This document shows, in pieces, positions 43,704 to 52,695 of a stretch of DNA of 64,000 nt; within the stretch, counting starts at the first letter, position 1, and each line of letters starts with the position of its first letter. A model generated the notes under the pieces. That model was not told the origin of the DNA and did no database searches. It saw only the letters and a list, made by a program, of their open reading frames with translations. Source of the stretch: Rhizobium sp. C1 (GTDB lineage Bacteria > Pseudomonadota > Alphaproteobacteria > Rhizobiales > Rhizobiaceae); NCBI RefSeq assembly GCF_021026335.1, contig NZ_JAJNCY010000001.1, positions 1 to 64,000 of the forward strand, given 5' to 3'. Made by a program: the position numbers and the translations under genes.

Positions 43704-45482
43704 CTAGGCTTTCTGAGCCGCTTCCAGTGCCAGCCTTGCAATCTCCTCCAGCACCGTTTGCCGGGCCTGCGGCACCGTGACATTGTGATCGCTGTCGCCG
43801 AGGGAAACGAAGCGGGCGTTGGTATAGCGGTTGAGGCCCGAGAGGTCGTTACCGAAGACCATGCGGCTCTGTTCCAGGCCCGGATCGTGGCGGCCGTAGG
43901 CGATGACGACGGGGAGTTTCCTGTCCGCAAGCGTCCGGAAGGCTGCGTGTATCTGTGCTTTCAGGCGGTTTCCGGCGGAGAGGCTGCCGAGCGCCGGCTC
44001 GATCCTATTGTAGAGTTTGGCGCCGATCGCGCGAAGGATCGCAAATCCGGCGGCCTTCAGATTGACTTCGCCGCGCAGGATGCGCCGAAACGTTTCCGGA
44101 TTCATGGCGCGCTTCGAATAGTCGCCAAGCGGGCGGGCGACGTTCTTCAGTGCATCCTCCGCGGTCTTGCTCTCATCCCACACGAAGGCGTAGGAATTGA
44201 CGACCACCACACCGGCGGCCGCTTCCGGATTCGCAAGGCTGGCCCGGAAGGCATGGTAACCACCGCTGCAGCGGCCCGCCAGCACGGCGGGTCTTCCGGT
44301 GAGCGCCTTCAGTTCCTCGAGCGCAAGGACGACGTCGCGGTCAAGGCTTTTCGAATAGAGCATCTGCTCCGGATCTCCCGCAACAGCCGGGCTGTCGGCA
44401 ATGCCCGCAGCATCGAAGCGGAGGCTTGCGATCCCGCGCCGCGCCAACTCGCGCGCAATCACCGCGCCTGAATTGCCCCAGGCGGAGGCGCGGTCGTAGC
44501 TCGTCCCGACAAGCAGCACCGGCGCGCCGAGCGGTTCGCCTTCAGGCTGACAGAAGGTGCCGATGAGGCGGCCGTGTTCGGCGAAGCTGTGGCCGATCTC
44601 GCGATAGCCGTCGCCGGTGATCGGGGTCTGTGTCGCCTGCTCCGGCCGGGCGGCGTGGGCTTCAAGCGGGGATATCCCGCGCAGCCAGCGGGCGATATCG
44701 GTGGCAAGATGGGCTGGGGAGCGCGAAACCAGAGGGTTGACCACCAGAGCGTCGAAGCCGTCATAGGGCAGGCGGGTCACGGTCGCACCCTTGCCAGCCA
44801 GCGCATCGGCAAGCTGGCTGTCGCTGTCACGGCCCTTGCGGCACACGGTGAGAACGGGAAGCGGGCGTGTGAGCGTCAGGTCTGTGTCGCGCAGCTTGCG
44901 GATGGAGGCGGCGATGTTGTCCGGCATGGTCATGCCGGCAATGGAGAGTGTCGCCGTCTCCGTGTAGTCGGGACCAAGGCCGAGATCGGCGGCAATCATC
45001 TTCCACCAGAGGCCGGTTTCGCGCGCATAGATGCGGCCGGAGGTGACGGGGGCGAGAAGAGCGAGGCCCGAGAGATTGTCGATCCTCGTTTCGGCGAGGA
45101 CTGAGAGCGTGGCGCCCAGGCCGTGACCGAGCAGGACGATCTTCGATGCGCCGGAGAGGCGGCCTGTTTCGCGGGCGGCCTGCGCGATCGCATGGAGCCA
45201 GTCGTCCAGCGCGATGTCTGCGGATGCCTCGGCGGAATCCCCTGTGCCGGGCAGGTCGAAACGCATGCTGGAAATGCCTTCGGCTGCCAGCGCTTCGGAG
45301 ATCTCGCGATAGAACTTGCGCACCGACATGTCCTCGAAGCCCCAGGGGCTGACGAGAAGCGCCGCCGTGTCGGACGTGGCGGCCTGGTGGAGGGCGGGGG
45401 TGAAGATGGCGGCAGTCTGCCCGAAGCGGACGGGCTCGCCGGGATGGGGCAAAAAGGTCTCTGTCAGGATGTGGGCGTTCAT
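43704..45482 (-). CDS. Tandem alpha/beta-hydrolase-fold protein with altered nucleophile elbows
   Basis: The 592-residue protein contains two alpha/beta-hydrolase domains (about 1-265 and 290-592). In the first, the elbow reads GHGLG, so Ser is replaced by Gly121. In the second it reads GRCSG, with Cys405 at the nucleophile position. Asp (YGRHDPGLEQ) and His (LGDSDHNVTVPQ) follow and would complete a Cys-Asp-His triad. Such serine-to-cysteine hydrolases include dienelactone hydrolase. A role in acyl modification of the polysaccharide is likely but unproven. The start overlaps the flippase stop by 4 bases. Confidence 0.8.
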   Translation of the reverse strand: MNAHILTETFLPHPGEPVRFGQTAAIFTPALHQAATSDTAALLVSPWGFEDMSVRKFYREISEALAAEGISSMRFDLPGTGDSAEASADIALDDWLHAIAQAARETGRLSGASKIVLLGHGLGATLSVLAETRIDNLSGLALLAPVTSGRIYARETGLWWKMIAADLGLGPDYTETATLSIAGMTMPDNIAASIRKLRDTDLTLTRPLPVLTVCRKGRDSDSQLADALAGKGATVTRLPYDGFDALVVNPLVSRSPAHLATDIARWLRGISPLEAHAARPEQATQTPITGDGYREIGHSFAEHGRLIGTFCQPEGEPLGAPVLLVGTSYDRASAWGNSGAVIARELARRGIASLRFDAAGIADSPAVAGDPEQMLYSKSLDRDVVLALEELKALTGRPAVLAGRCSGGYHAFRASLANPEAAAGVVVVNSYAFVWDESKTAEDALKNVARPLGDYSKRAMNPETFRRILRGEVNLKAAGFAILRAIGAKLYNRIEPALGSLSAGNRLKAQIHAAFRTLADRKLPVVIAYGRHDPGLEQSRMVFGNDLSGLNRYTNARFVSLGDSDHNVTVPQARQTVLEEIARLALEAAQKA

Positions 45483-47011
45483 GGTGTGTGCACCTGAGCA
45501 TTATCGGGCGCGGCAATATCGATGAGGCGGCTATAAAGAGGGCGCAGACGCGCGGGGACACGCACCGAGAGGCTGGAAAGGGTCAGTTTGTCGACGGGGT
45601 CCACGGCGCGCATCAGGCGCAGCGCCGGGACATAGATGAGCGCCCCGGCCATAATGCCGAGCACGACGCCGCCGACGCCCGGCACGAGCAGGGTTGCGGC
45701 ATAGGCCAGCGCGGCCGTCGCCAGAGCGGCGGTGCCGATACGCAGGAGGCGCAACACGATGCCGTTGTTGTTTCCCGACTTCGGAATGTAGCGCAGGATG
45801 AATGCGCCCATGGCGATCAGCGTGATGTTGCGCATGGCGGCAGCGCCTTCGCCGCCAAGGAGGGGAACGGCGGCGAAAAGGCCTATACCCATGACGATCG
45901 CGCCGACAATCGTGGTGCGCAGACGGATGTCCTGGCGGTCCATCGCAAAGACATATTGCGTACACAGTTGCAGGAATACGGCGGCAGGGACGCCCGCGGC
46001 CAGAATGGTGACGATGAAGCCGGCCTCGCGGTAGGCGGGGCCGTAGATGCTCGTGACCAGCGGCTCTGCGACGGCGGCGAGCCCGAAGCTCATCGGAAGC
46101 GTCAGATAGGCGAAGTTGCGCATCACCGTCATCAGCAGGTCGGAATTCAGGCTGCCGTTTCTTTCGGAATGGGCGGCGTAATAGGGAACGAGGCTACCGG
46201 TCAGCTGCATCGGCAATTGCAGCGCCAGATTGGCCAGCGAGGTCGCCACCGCGTAGAAGCCCACAGCCTCCGCAGACCTGAATTCCTGCAGGAAGACGAT
46301 TTCCGGCCGCGTCAGGAAGACTGCTGCGACGATGAATTCGATGATGATGAGGGAAGAGGTGCTGGCGATCTGGCGAGGGGCCATGCCACAGCTGTCGGGT
46401 CGGTTGCGCAATACCGACAATGTCGTGAGGAACAGCGGAATCTGGCCGAACGCATAGCCCGCCAGTGCGCCTTCGATACCCCAGCCCCAGGCGCCGATGC
46501 CGACGCCCAAAACCTGAAGGATCGCGCTCAGCGCAGAGATTCGAAAGAAGGTGCCAAGTTGCTGCTCGCCGATCAGAAAGCTTTTGGCAAACGAGGCGAG
46601 CGACTGGGCGATGAACAGCCCGCCGGTCAGCAGTGCAATGGCCGGCGTGGAGGGAAGGCCGTGGCTTGGACCTTCGACATGCAGCCAGATGGTCGCGGCG
46701 ATCGCAAGAACCAGCGTCGCAAGCGTCACCGGCCAGGCGAGAAAGGCGCCAAATCCGCGCCGGGCGTTGCTGTCATAGCCTCGGGCCGCCAGCTGCGGCA
46801 GGATGCGCAGCATGGAAATGCCGGTGCCGAGTTCGGCAATGAGCGCGCCCGTCACGACCATCCAGAGCGAAAAGGCAATCATGCCGTTCGCTTCCGGTCC
46901 CAGAAAGCGGGCGACGATGACAGAGGAGACGAATCCGGTCAGCAGCAGCGCCAGGCCGGCGGCCGCATTGAGAACCGAATTCTTCACGATGCCACTATCT
47001 GCCGTCTTCAT
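45479..47011 (-). CDS. Polysaccharide flippase (Wzx/MOP type)
   Basis: The 510-residue protein has about 12-14 membrane helices and the start IVKNSVLNAAAGLALLLTGF with SSVIVARFLGPEANGMIAF, typical of Wzx/RfbX polysaccharide exporters. It would move lipid-linked repeat units across the inner membrane for polymerisation. The start MKTADSG (47011) is preceded by GGGCGTGAG. It is translationally coupled with the hydrolase gene downstream and lies 230 bases after the GT2 gene in the same direction; the gap holds nothing recognisable. Confidence 0.88.
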   Translation of the reverse strand: MKTADSGIVKNSVLNAAAGLALLLTGFVSSVIVARFLGPEANGMIAFSLWMVVTGALIAELGTGISMLRILPQLAARGYDSNARRGFGAFLAWPVTLATLVLAIAATIWLHVEGPSHGLPSTPAIALLTGGLFIAQSLASFAKSFLIGEQQLGTFFRISALSAILQVLGVGIGAWGWGIEGALAGYAFGQIPLFLTTLSVLRNRPDSCGMAPRQIASTSSLIIIEFIVAAVFLTRPEIVFLQEFRSAEAVGFYAVATSLANLALQLPMQLTGSLVPYYAAHSERNGSLNSDLLMTVMRNFAYLTLPMSFGLAAVAEPLVTSIYGPAYREAGFIVTILAAGVPAAVFLQLCTQYVFAMDRQDIRLRTTIVGAIVMGIGLFAAVPLLGGEGAAAMRNITLIAMGAFILRYIPKSGNNNGIVLRLLRIGTAALATAALAYAATLLVPGVGGVVLGIMAGALIYVPALRLMRAVDPVDKLTLSSLSVRVPARLRPLYSRLIDIAAPDNAQVHTP

Positions 47012-47241
47012 CTCACGCCCATTGGGTGTCAAACATCCCGGCACCCCGGAAAGTTTCCTGTCTGGATGCCGTGTCTCTCTTTGTTCGGGAGACGACCCGC
47101 TCAAACCCGCCGCTCGGCCCCATTGCCATGCCGTTGCCCTCGTGGCACGACGTTGTGCCATATCGGGGCAGAGCCTAGAGGTCAAAGCTTAAGACATAGA
47201 CAGATGAGGCGTTGCCGGGTCTGGCGATTTCCTGCCATGGT

Positions 47242-48162
47242 TTATCGTGGCTTAAAATTGCGCCAGCCATAGAGCCGACCGCTCAGAATGGCGCGCGAGC
47301 GACGCGCCAGCGTCTGCTTTCCGGTCGCCGTATAGACGACGATGCCTGCGGCGGGGCGCAGCAACTCCGGCAGGAATTCTAGCAGGGAATAGCCGTGGCG
47401 GCGCATGACGAAGCCCTTGCCCCGGCTGTAGCCGTGCATCTTGGAAATATGGGCATCGGGGTTGGTGTTGGGCTGTTCTTCCGGGTGGAAGCCATAGAGC
47501 GCGCGACGGAACAGACCTTTCGCGCCCTGCGAAAGGCAGCGCAGCACGAGATCCTGGCCTTCTCCGGAATTCCACGGCGTGCCGGACCCGGCTCCCAGAT
47601 CTTCATCGAAGCCGCCCGCCTTGCGGAAGGTTTCGGTGCGGAAAACGATGACCCACTCGATCAGAACGTGCCAGATGTTGCGGCGGGAAATCTCCGCGTC
47701 TTCAGCGACGAAGGAGACCATGATTTCCTTGCCGTCCCTGTTGAGCGAACGGCCGGAATAGATGTCGGCCGGCTCCGTGGCGATAAGGCGGCGCAGTGTC
47801 TTCAGGAACTCGGGCGGATACCAGCTGTCGTCGTCGGGAAAGAGCAGCCAGTCTCCTGCGGCATGGCGCGCACCGAGATTGCGTCCGCGGTCGAGACCTT
47901 TTTCGAGCGATCTGACATGGCGGATGGGAAAGCGTCCCTCATAGGCCGCAAGGATGGGAACCAGCCTGTCGTCCTGGTTCTGGTCGACGACGATCAGTTC
48001 GAAGCCATCGTCGTTCTGGGCGCTCAGTGTATCCAGAAGAAGCCGCATCTCCTGATCGCGGCCGAGAGTCGAGGCGACCATCGAGATCAGCGGCTTCGTG
48101 TCATGCATCATTGGTTGTTGCGGCATTATCGGGTCCAGGTCAGACGTCATGTGCCCGAGCAT
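47242..48162 (-). CDS. Glycosyltransferase family 2
   Basis: The 306-residue GT-A fold enzyme shows ISMVASTLGRDQEMRLLLDT, VVDQNQDDRLVPIL, GLDRGRNLGARHAAGDWLLF and the metal site FPDDDSWYP. It has no strong membrane segment and is probably an inner-membrane-associated enzyme that adds a sugar to the lipid-linked repeat unit. Several Met codons near the N-terminus (48162, 48150) leave the start uncertain, as none has a clear Shine-Dalgarno. It is divergent from the chain-length gene. Confidence 0.87.
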   Translation of the reverse strand: MLGHMTSDLDPIMPQQPMMHDTKPLISMVASTLGRDQEMRLLLDTLSAQNDDGFELIVVDQNQDDRLVPILAAYEGRFPIRHVRSLEKGLDRGRNLGARHAAGDWLLFPDDDSWYPPEFLKTLRRLIATEPADIYSGRSLNRDGKEIMVSFVAEDAEISRRNIWHVLIEWVIVFRTETFRKAGGFDEDLGAGSGTPWNSGEGQDLVLRCLSQGAKGLFRRALYGFHPEEQPNTNPDAHISKMHGYSRGKGFVMRRHGYSLLEFLPELLRPAAGIVVYTATGKQTLARRSRAILSGRLYGWRNFKPR

Positions 48163-48320
48163 AAAAGACCGGCGTTAATGATTGGCTGCGGACCTGATCC
48201 AAAGCGGAAAACATGGTGAATCGGCTCACGCTCCGGTTGACCGAATATTAATCATAATCTGCCAGTTTCGATGCCCGAAGCCATTTCTTGTTTCGTCAGT
48301 TTATCGGGATCGTATTGCGT

Positions 48321-50414
48321 ATGGATATCGACATTTTTCAACTGCCGGGCATCTTGCGTCGCCGTTGGATCTATCCAGCCGCGTCAACGGCGCTTTGCGG
48401 TGTTCTGGCGTTGGGGTTTGCATCTCTCCAGACGCCGACCTATCGCGCCAGTGTGTCGCTGATTGTCGATCCCGCTGCCCTGCAGATGCCGACCGTCGAT
48501 CCGAATGCAGCGGGGAGTGCCGGTGCTCTCACTCAGGCGACGACGGACAGCCAGCTTTACGTCATGCAGTCGGCCGAAATCCTGGGCAGCGTCGTCGACA
48601 AGCTGAATCTGCAAAACGACAGCTGGATTGCGCCGCCGCGCTCCGGCGGTTTCCTTGCGCATCTCATCGGCGGAAAGGTTCTGACCGAGGCAGAGCGACG
48701 GCGCGAGGCCATGGACGGGCTGGCAGACGATCTGTCGGTGCAGCGCGCCGACCAGTCCCTTGTCTTCGTCATCTCCGCCAAGCATCCGAATGCCAAGACT
48801 GCAGCGGATATCGCGAACGCCACGGCGGATGCCTATCTCAGCCAGATCAACGCAAGCCGCTCCGGCACGGCGCAGCGTATCGGCAATTCGCTGAAAGATC
48901 AGGCCGATGCGCTTGGCGCCAAGCTGCAAAAGGCGCAGGCGGAAGTCGAAAGCTACAAGGCGACTCACGGGCTCTATTCCACGCCCGCGGGCGGACTTGT
49001 CGCCGACCAGCAGCTTGAAGCGCTGAACCAGCAACTCGCGGCTGCCAAGACGCGCGTCGAACAGCAGAAGACGATCTACGACCAGGCCCAGAAGATCACC
49101 ATGGCCGATATTCAGGCAGGATCCATCCCCGAGGCCCTGCAATCGAATGCGCTTGTCAGCCTGCGAACCCGCTACGCGCAGCTGCTCGATTCGGAGGCGC
49201 AGCTTGCGGCCAATCTGGGCGAGCAGCATCCGCAGCTCAAGGCCGCCCGTGCGCAGGCGGCCAGCATGCGCGCCTCGATCACGGCGGAACTGGACCGGAT
49301 TCGTGCGTCTCTGAAGAACAATTACCAGCGCGCCATCGGCGACCGGGATGCGCTGCAGGCTCGTTACAACAGCATGCAAAAGACGCTGGCGCAATCCAGC
49401 GAAGCGCGAACGACGCTCATCCAGTTGCAGAACGAGGCACAGGCGCTCAAGGACATGTATCAGAGCACCCTGACCAGGGCCGAGACCCTGGGTGGAAGGG
49501 TGGCGGCGGACCCGACTTCGGCCCGCATCATTTCCGCTGCGGTTCCGCCGGTCAAACCATCGGGCGCGCCGAAGATCCTCCTTCTCATTGCCGGCCTTCT
49601 GTTCGGCGCGGCGGCGGGTTCGGCGCTGGCGGTTCTGCGTGAACTGCTCAGCCGCCCGGACAAGTCCGGTGGTCCCGGTCAGGGCCGTATGCAGCCCGCA
49701 CCCGCGCCTCAGGTGACGGAACCGAAGCCAACGCCGACGCCAACGCCGCCAACGCCGACACCGACACCGCCGCCGACGACGGCGGCGACGACGGAAGTCG
49801 CCTCGTCCGCCCCAGTCAGCAAGGCGCGGCCGAATTCGCCGGTGATCCGCATAGCCCCCGCAGCGACGCGGCTCCAGTCGCCGGTGGTGCAGGCGGCACA
49901 GTCGGAAGTCGAGCGCGCCGCCAAGACCATTCGCAGCAGCTTCGGTCGGAGCGGTGCGGCGAGCGCCGAAATCCTGTTCTATCCCGCCAGCGGCGTCGAT
50001 AATGTCGATCAGGTGATCTCCGGGGTCGCTGCGTCGCTGGTCGATCTCGGCTCCGTCGTTCTTCTGTCGGATGGCATGGAGGCAATTGCGCAGGCGCGGT
50101 CCCGTCTCGTCCGGCGCGGTCCCCGCGTCGCCCTAGCTGCGCCGCGCGATCCGCGGGATGGATCACTGCGTTATCGTGCCGCGCCCGGCACGTCACTCGT
50201 GCGCCGCGAAGATCAGGGCCCGATCGTCCATCTCGCCAACGGGGCGGGGGATGCTGCCATCGCTATGCTGCCGCACATTCTCGACCGCGCCGACGGCACG
50301 TTCATGGTCATCGGCCCTGACACGTCTGTGGACGAAATCGAGAACCTGATCGACAGCCTTTCGCAATGGGGCGGCAAGTTCCTCGGCGCGATCGTGACGA
50401 CAGGACAGGCCTGA
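48321..50414 (+). CDS. Polysaccharide co-polymerase (Wzz/GumC-type) with degenerate kinase-like C-terminus
   Basis: The 697-residue protein has an N-terminal Wzz domain with a helix at about 22-42, a long periplasmic coiled coil (about 180-390) and a second helix (about 416-440). A Pro/Thr-rich spacer follows (about 469-494, PTPTPTPP repeats), then a C-terminal domain (about 540-697) with the outline of a bacterial tyrosine kinase. The latter lacks Walker A (no GxxGxGKT) and the Tyr-rich tail. It should set chain length of an exopolysaccharide, without own kinase activity. It is followed after 1 base by the polymerase gene. Confidence 0.85.
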   Translation: MDIDIFQLPGILRRRWIYPAASTALCGVLALGFASLQTPTYRASVSLIVDPAALQMPTVDPNAAGSAGALTQATTDSQLYVMQSAEILGSVVDKLNLQNDSWIAPPRSGGFLAHLIGGKVLTEAERRREAMDGLADDLSVQRADQSLVFVISAKHPNAKTAADIANATADAYLSQINASRSGTAQRIGNSLKDQADALGAKLQKAQAEVESYKATHGLYSTPAGGLVADQQLEALNQQLAAAKTRVEQQKTIYDQAQKITMADIQAGSIPEALQSNALVSLRTRYAQLLDSEAQLAANLGEQHPQLKAARAQAASMRASITAELDRIRASLKNNYQRAIGDRDALQARYNSMQKTLAQSSEARTTLIQLQNEAQALKDMYQSTLTRAETLGGRVAADPTSARIISAAVPPVKPSGAPKILLLIAGLLFGAAAGSALAVLRELLSRPDKSGGPGQGRMQPAPAPQVTEPKPTPTPTPPTPTPTPPPTTAATTEVASSAPVSKARPNSPVIRIAPAATRLQSPVVQAAQSEVERAAKTIRSSFGRSGAASAEILFYPASGVDNVDQVISGVAASLVDLGSVVLLSDGMEAIAQARSRLVRRGPRVALAAPRDPRDGSLRYRAAPGTSLVRREDQGPIVHLANGAGDAAIAMLPHILDRADGTFMVIGPDTSVDEIENLIDSLSQWGGKFLGAIVTTGQA

Positions 50415-50415
50415 C

Positions 50416-51726
50416 ATGGCGAGCATGACGGGGACCGTTCCGCCTCTGCCCGTGGGCGGGCGCGCGCCCGTCACGCCTGAAGAGCGCGGCCAGAGCCTGT
50501 CGCGCTCCCTCTACATGCTGGCGATCATCGCCGTCCTCGGCGGGATGCTCAACAACACGTTCCTCTGCTTCGTCAACACGCGCATGTTCGCGGTGCGCGA
50601 CAGTTATGTCATGCTCGGCGAACTTGTGTGCATCGGCTGCGCGTTGATCGTCGCGCTTGATCGCAAGATTGGACTCTATCTCAGTTTCAGCGTGTTTTTC
50701 GGTTATATGCTGGTGCTGTTCGCCTTAAGGCAGCAATTCGACCCCAAGCCGATCCGCGACATTCTGGTGCCCTTCGCCTTCTATTTCGCAGGGCTCCGGA
50801 TCGCCAATCTGCGGTTTGCCGATTTTCTCGTCGCGTCTTCCGCGGTTTTCGTGGTCGCCTTCGGCATGTTCGAATATTTCGCGGTCGAGAAGTTCCTCGA
50901 TAACTTCAACGTGCTCGGCTACTATCTTGCGCGCGGGTCGCTGACACTGACCGACACATTCGGCCACACGCGCGGCCTGTTCATCAGCGGTCTGAGACCT
51001 GAGCCGCGCACGATTTTCCCGTTTCTTGGACAACACCGCGTCTCGTCGATCTTCCTCGAACCGGTATCGACGGGCAATTACGGCGTGATCATCTATGCCT
51101 GGGCGCTATTCCGGAAGGAAATGCGGATCTGGCGCTGGGTGACATTCGTCTGTGCGCTGACGCTCATCGTGTTCGCCGATGCCCGTTTCGGTCTCTATTC
51201 CTGCATTGTCATGACCTTGCTCAGGCCGTTCTTCCAGATCATCCCGCGCACGGTCTGGCTGGTGCTGCCGTTCCTCATCCTGACGCTGCTGACCATCTAT
51301 GGTCTGGTCAGCGGCACGAATGGGGGACCGAACGATATCAGCGGCCGCCTGAACGTGACGGCGCATCTGATCACGCAGCTCGGGTCAGGGGTGATCATGG
51401 GCACGGAGGTGACCGACAAGTTCACCGCGGATTCGGGGATCGCCTATTCGCTGACGCAGTTCGGGATCATCGGGTTCGTCGGGCTCTGGGCGCTCTTCGT
51501 CTTCGCGCCAGGCCGGACGGCGCGAGCATGGAATTTCCATACCATGGCGATCATCTATCTGCTGCTTCTGATGATCATCTCGAATTCGGGCTATTCGTTG
51601 AAGACCGCCGGTCTCCTATGGTTCATTCTCGGCACAGCCAACGGTGTCAGGCCGGAAGAGGACATGGTTCAGAACCCGGCACAGGACTTGTCTTCAAGTC
51701 CGGGCCCGAGAAGTGAGGCCAGCTGA
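50416..51726 (+). CDS. Polysaccharide polymerase, Wzy-like membrane protein
   Basis: The 436-residue protein has 10-11 helices and a large periplasmic loop (about 175-215, including FISGLRPEPRTIFPFLGQHR and VSSIFLEPVSTGNYG). Repeat-unit polymerases and O-antigen ligases share this layout. VSSIFLEPVSTGNYG resembles the conserved block of Wzy/ExoQ-like proteins. Sequence similarity in this class is low, so the call depends on topology and on the adjacent co-polymerase gene. Its last 58 bases overlap the convergent GH5 gene. Confidence 0.75.
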   Translation: MASMTGTVPPLPVGGRAPVTPEERGQSLSRSLYMLAIIAVLGGMLNNTFLCFVNTRMFAVRDSYVMLGELVCIGCALIVALDRKIGLYLSFSVFFGYMLVLFALRQQFDPKPIRDILVPFAFYFAGLRIANLRFADFLVASSAVFVVAFGMFEYFAVEKFLDNFNVLGYYLARGSLTLTDTFGHTRGLFISGLRPEPRTIFPFLGQHRVSSIFLEPVSTGNYGVIIYAWALFRKEMRIWRWVTFVCALTLIVFADARFGLYSCIVMTLLRPFFQIIPRTVWLVLPFLILTLLTIYGLVSGTNGGPNDISGRLNVTAHLITQLGSGVIMGTEVTDKFTADSGIAYSLTQFGIIGFVGLWALFVFAPGRTARAWNFHTMAIIYLLLLMIISNSGYSLKTAGLLWFILGTANGVRPEEDMVQNPAQDLSSSPGPRSEAS

Positions 51727-52676
51727 GGTCTGTCGCCGTCCTTGGTCGGCGTGATGTTGTTGGCCTCGGTCGCCGGCCACCAGTCACCGGCGACCCAATA
51801 GGTCCAGCCGATCCAGACATCCTTCGCCGTGTTCATGGCCTGTACCATATCGGCAATGCCCTTGAGGCATTCCGGCTTGCCGCTGCCGCCGAATTCGCCC
51901 AGGAAGCCTCGTCGCTTGTTTGTCCGTAGCCAGTCGGTCACCTTGTTGATTGCATCCAGGGCATCGGCGGCGCGCGGGCAGGTGTCGTGCGTGCCGGAGA
52001 AATCGCTGTCGAGATACTGGTGAAACTCGAAGGCGAAATTGTTCGCCGGGTCGGTGACCTTGATCATCTCGGTGGCGCTTGCTCGTTCCCATTCACGCGC
52101 GGAGGTCCATTCGACGCCCGGCACGATGATGAGATTTTTCGCGCCTGTCTCCCGGATCGCCGCAACGGCCGCGCTGGCGGCGGGCTGCCATTGGGTGGCA
52201 GGCATATGGAAGGGCTCGTTCATCAGGCCGAAATAGATGCCGTCCTGATTGGCGAATTCCTCGGCCACGCGACGCCAGAAATCGGCGAAATCGGCGTTTG
52301 AAACCACGCGCGTACCGATCTGGATGTCGTCATAGGTGGCGAAGTTGTGCGGGTCGATGATGACGCCGAGACCGGCCTTGCGCATCTGCACGACGGAAGT
52401 CTTCAGGCGGGCCAGTTCATCCGGATCGAGCGGCTGGTTGAGGATAGGCTGCAGGCGCTCCCACAGGATCGGCAGGCGCACCGTGTTCAGCTTCTTCGAG
52501 GCAAAATAGTCGATGATCTTCTGCGACGGGTAGGTGTATTTCTCGTTGATCTTGGCCCCGCGGCCGTTGAATTCCGCGCCCGACAGGTTGATGCCGCGAA
52601 AGCAGGTGGCACTCGCGGGCGCGGCCATGGAAGCCGATAGCAGAAGAGCGAGCAGGCTCCTGGTGATCATGCGCAT
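51669..52676 (-). CDS. Secreted glycoside hydrolase family 5 (endoglucanase-like)
   Basis: The 335-residue protein has a Sec signal (LLALLLSASMAAPASA) and a GH5 barrel. CFRGINLSGAEF opens the barrel; LMNEPFHMP holds the acid/base Glu154 and LGEFGGSG the nucleophile Glu261. NTVRLPILWERLQP and IIDPHNF are also typical. It probably trims the polysaccharide made by the locus, as glycanases do in many exopolysaccharide clusters. The ATG at 52676 follows GTGGAGAC. It lies 19 bases after the GT4 gene. Confidence 0.92.
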   Translation of the reverse strand: MRMITRSLLALLLSASMAAPASATCFRGINLSGAEFNGRGAKINEKYTYPSQKIIDYFASKKLNTVRLPILWERLQPILNQPLDPDELARLKTSVVQMRKAGLGVIIDPHNFATYDDIQIGTRVVSNADFADFWRRVAEEFANQDGIYFGLMNEPFHMPATQWQPAASAAVAAIRETGAKNLIIVPGVEWTSAREWERASATEMIKVTDPANNFAFEFHQYLDSDFSGTHDTCPRAADALDAINKVTDWLRTNKRRGFLGEFGGSGKPECLKGIADMVQAMNTAKDVWIGWTYWVAGDWWPATEANNITPTKDGDRPQLASLLGPGLEDKSCAGF

Positions 52677-52695
52677 CGTCGTTGTCTCCACAAGC

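Noticed and set aside
45488-47272. 594-codon plus-strand frame opposite the flippase gene
   Set aside because: Gln/Asp/Arg-rich shadow with no recognisable domain; the flippase on the other strand is convincing.
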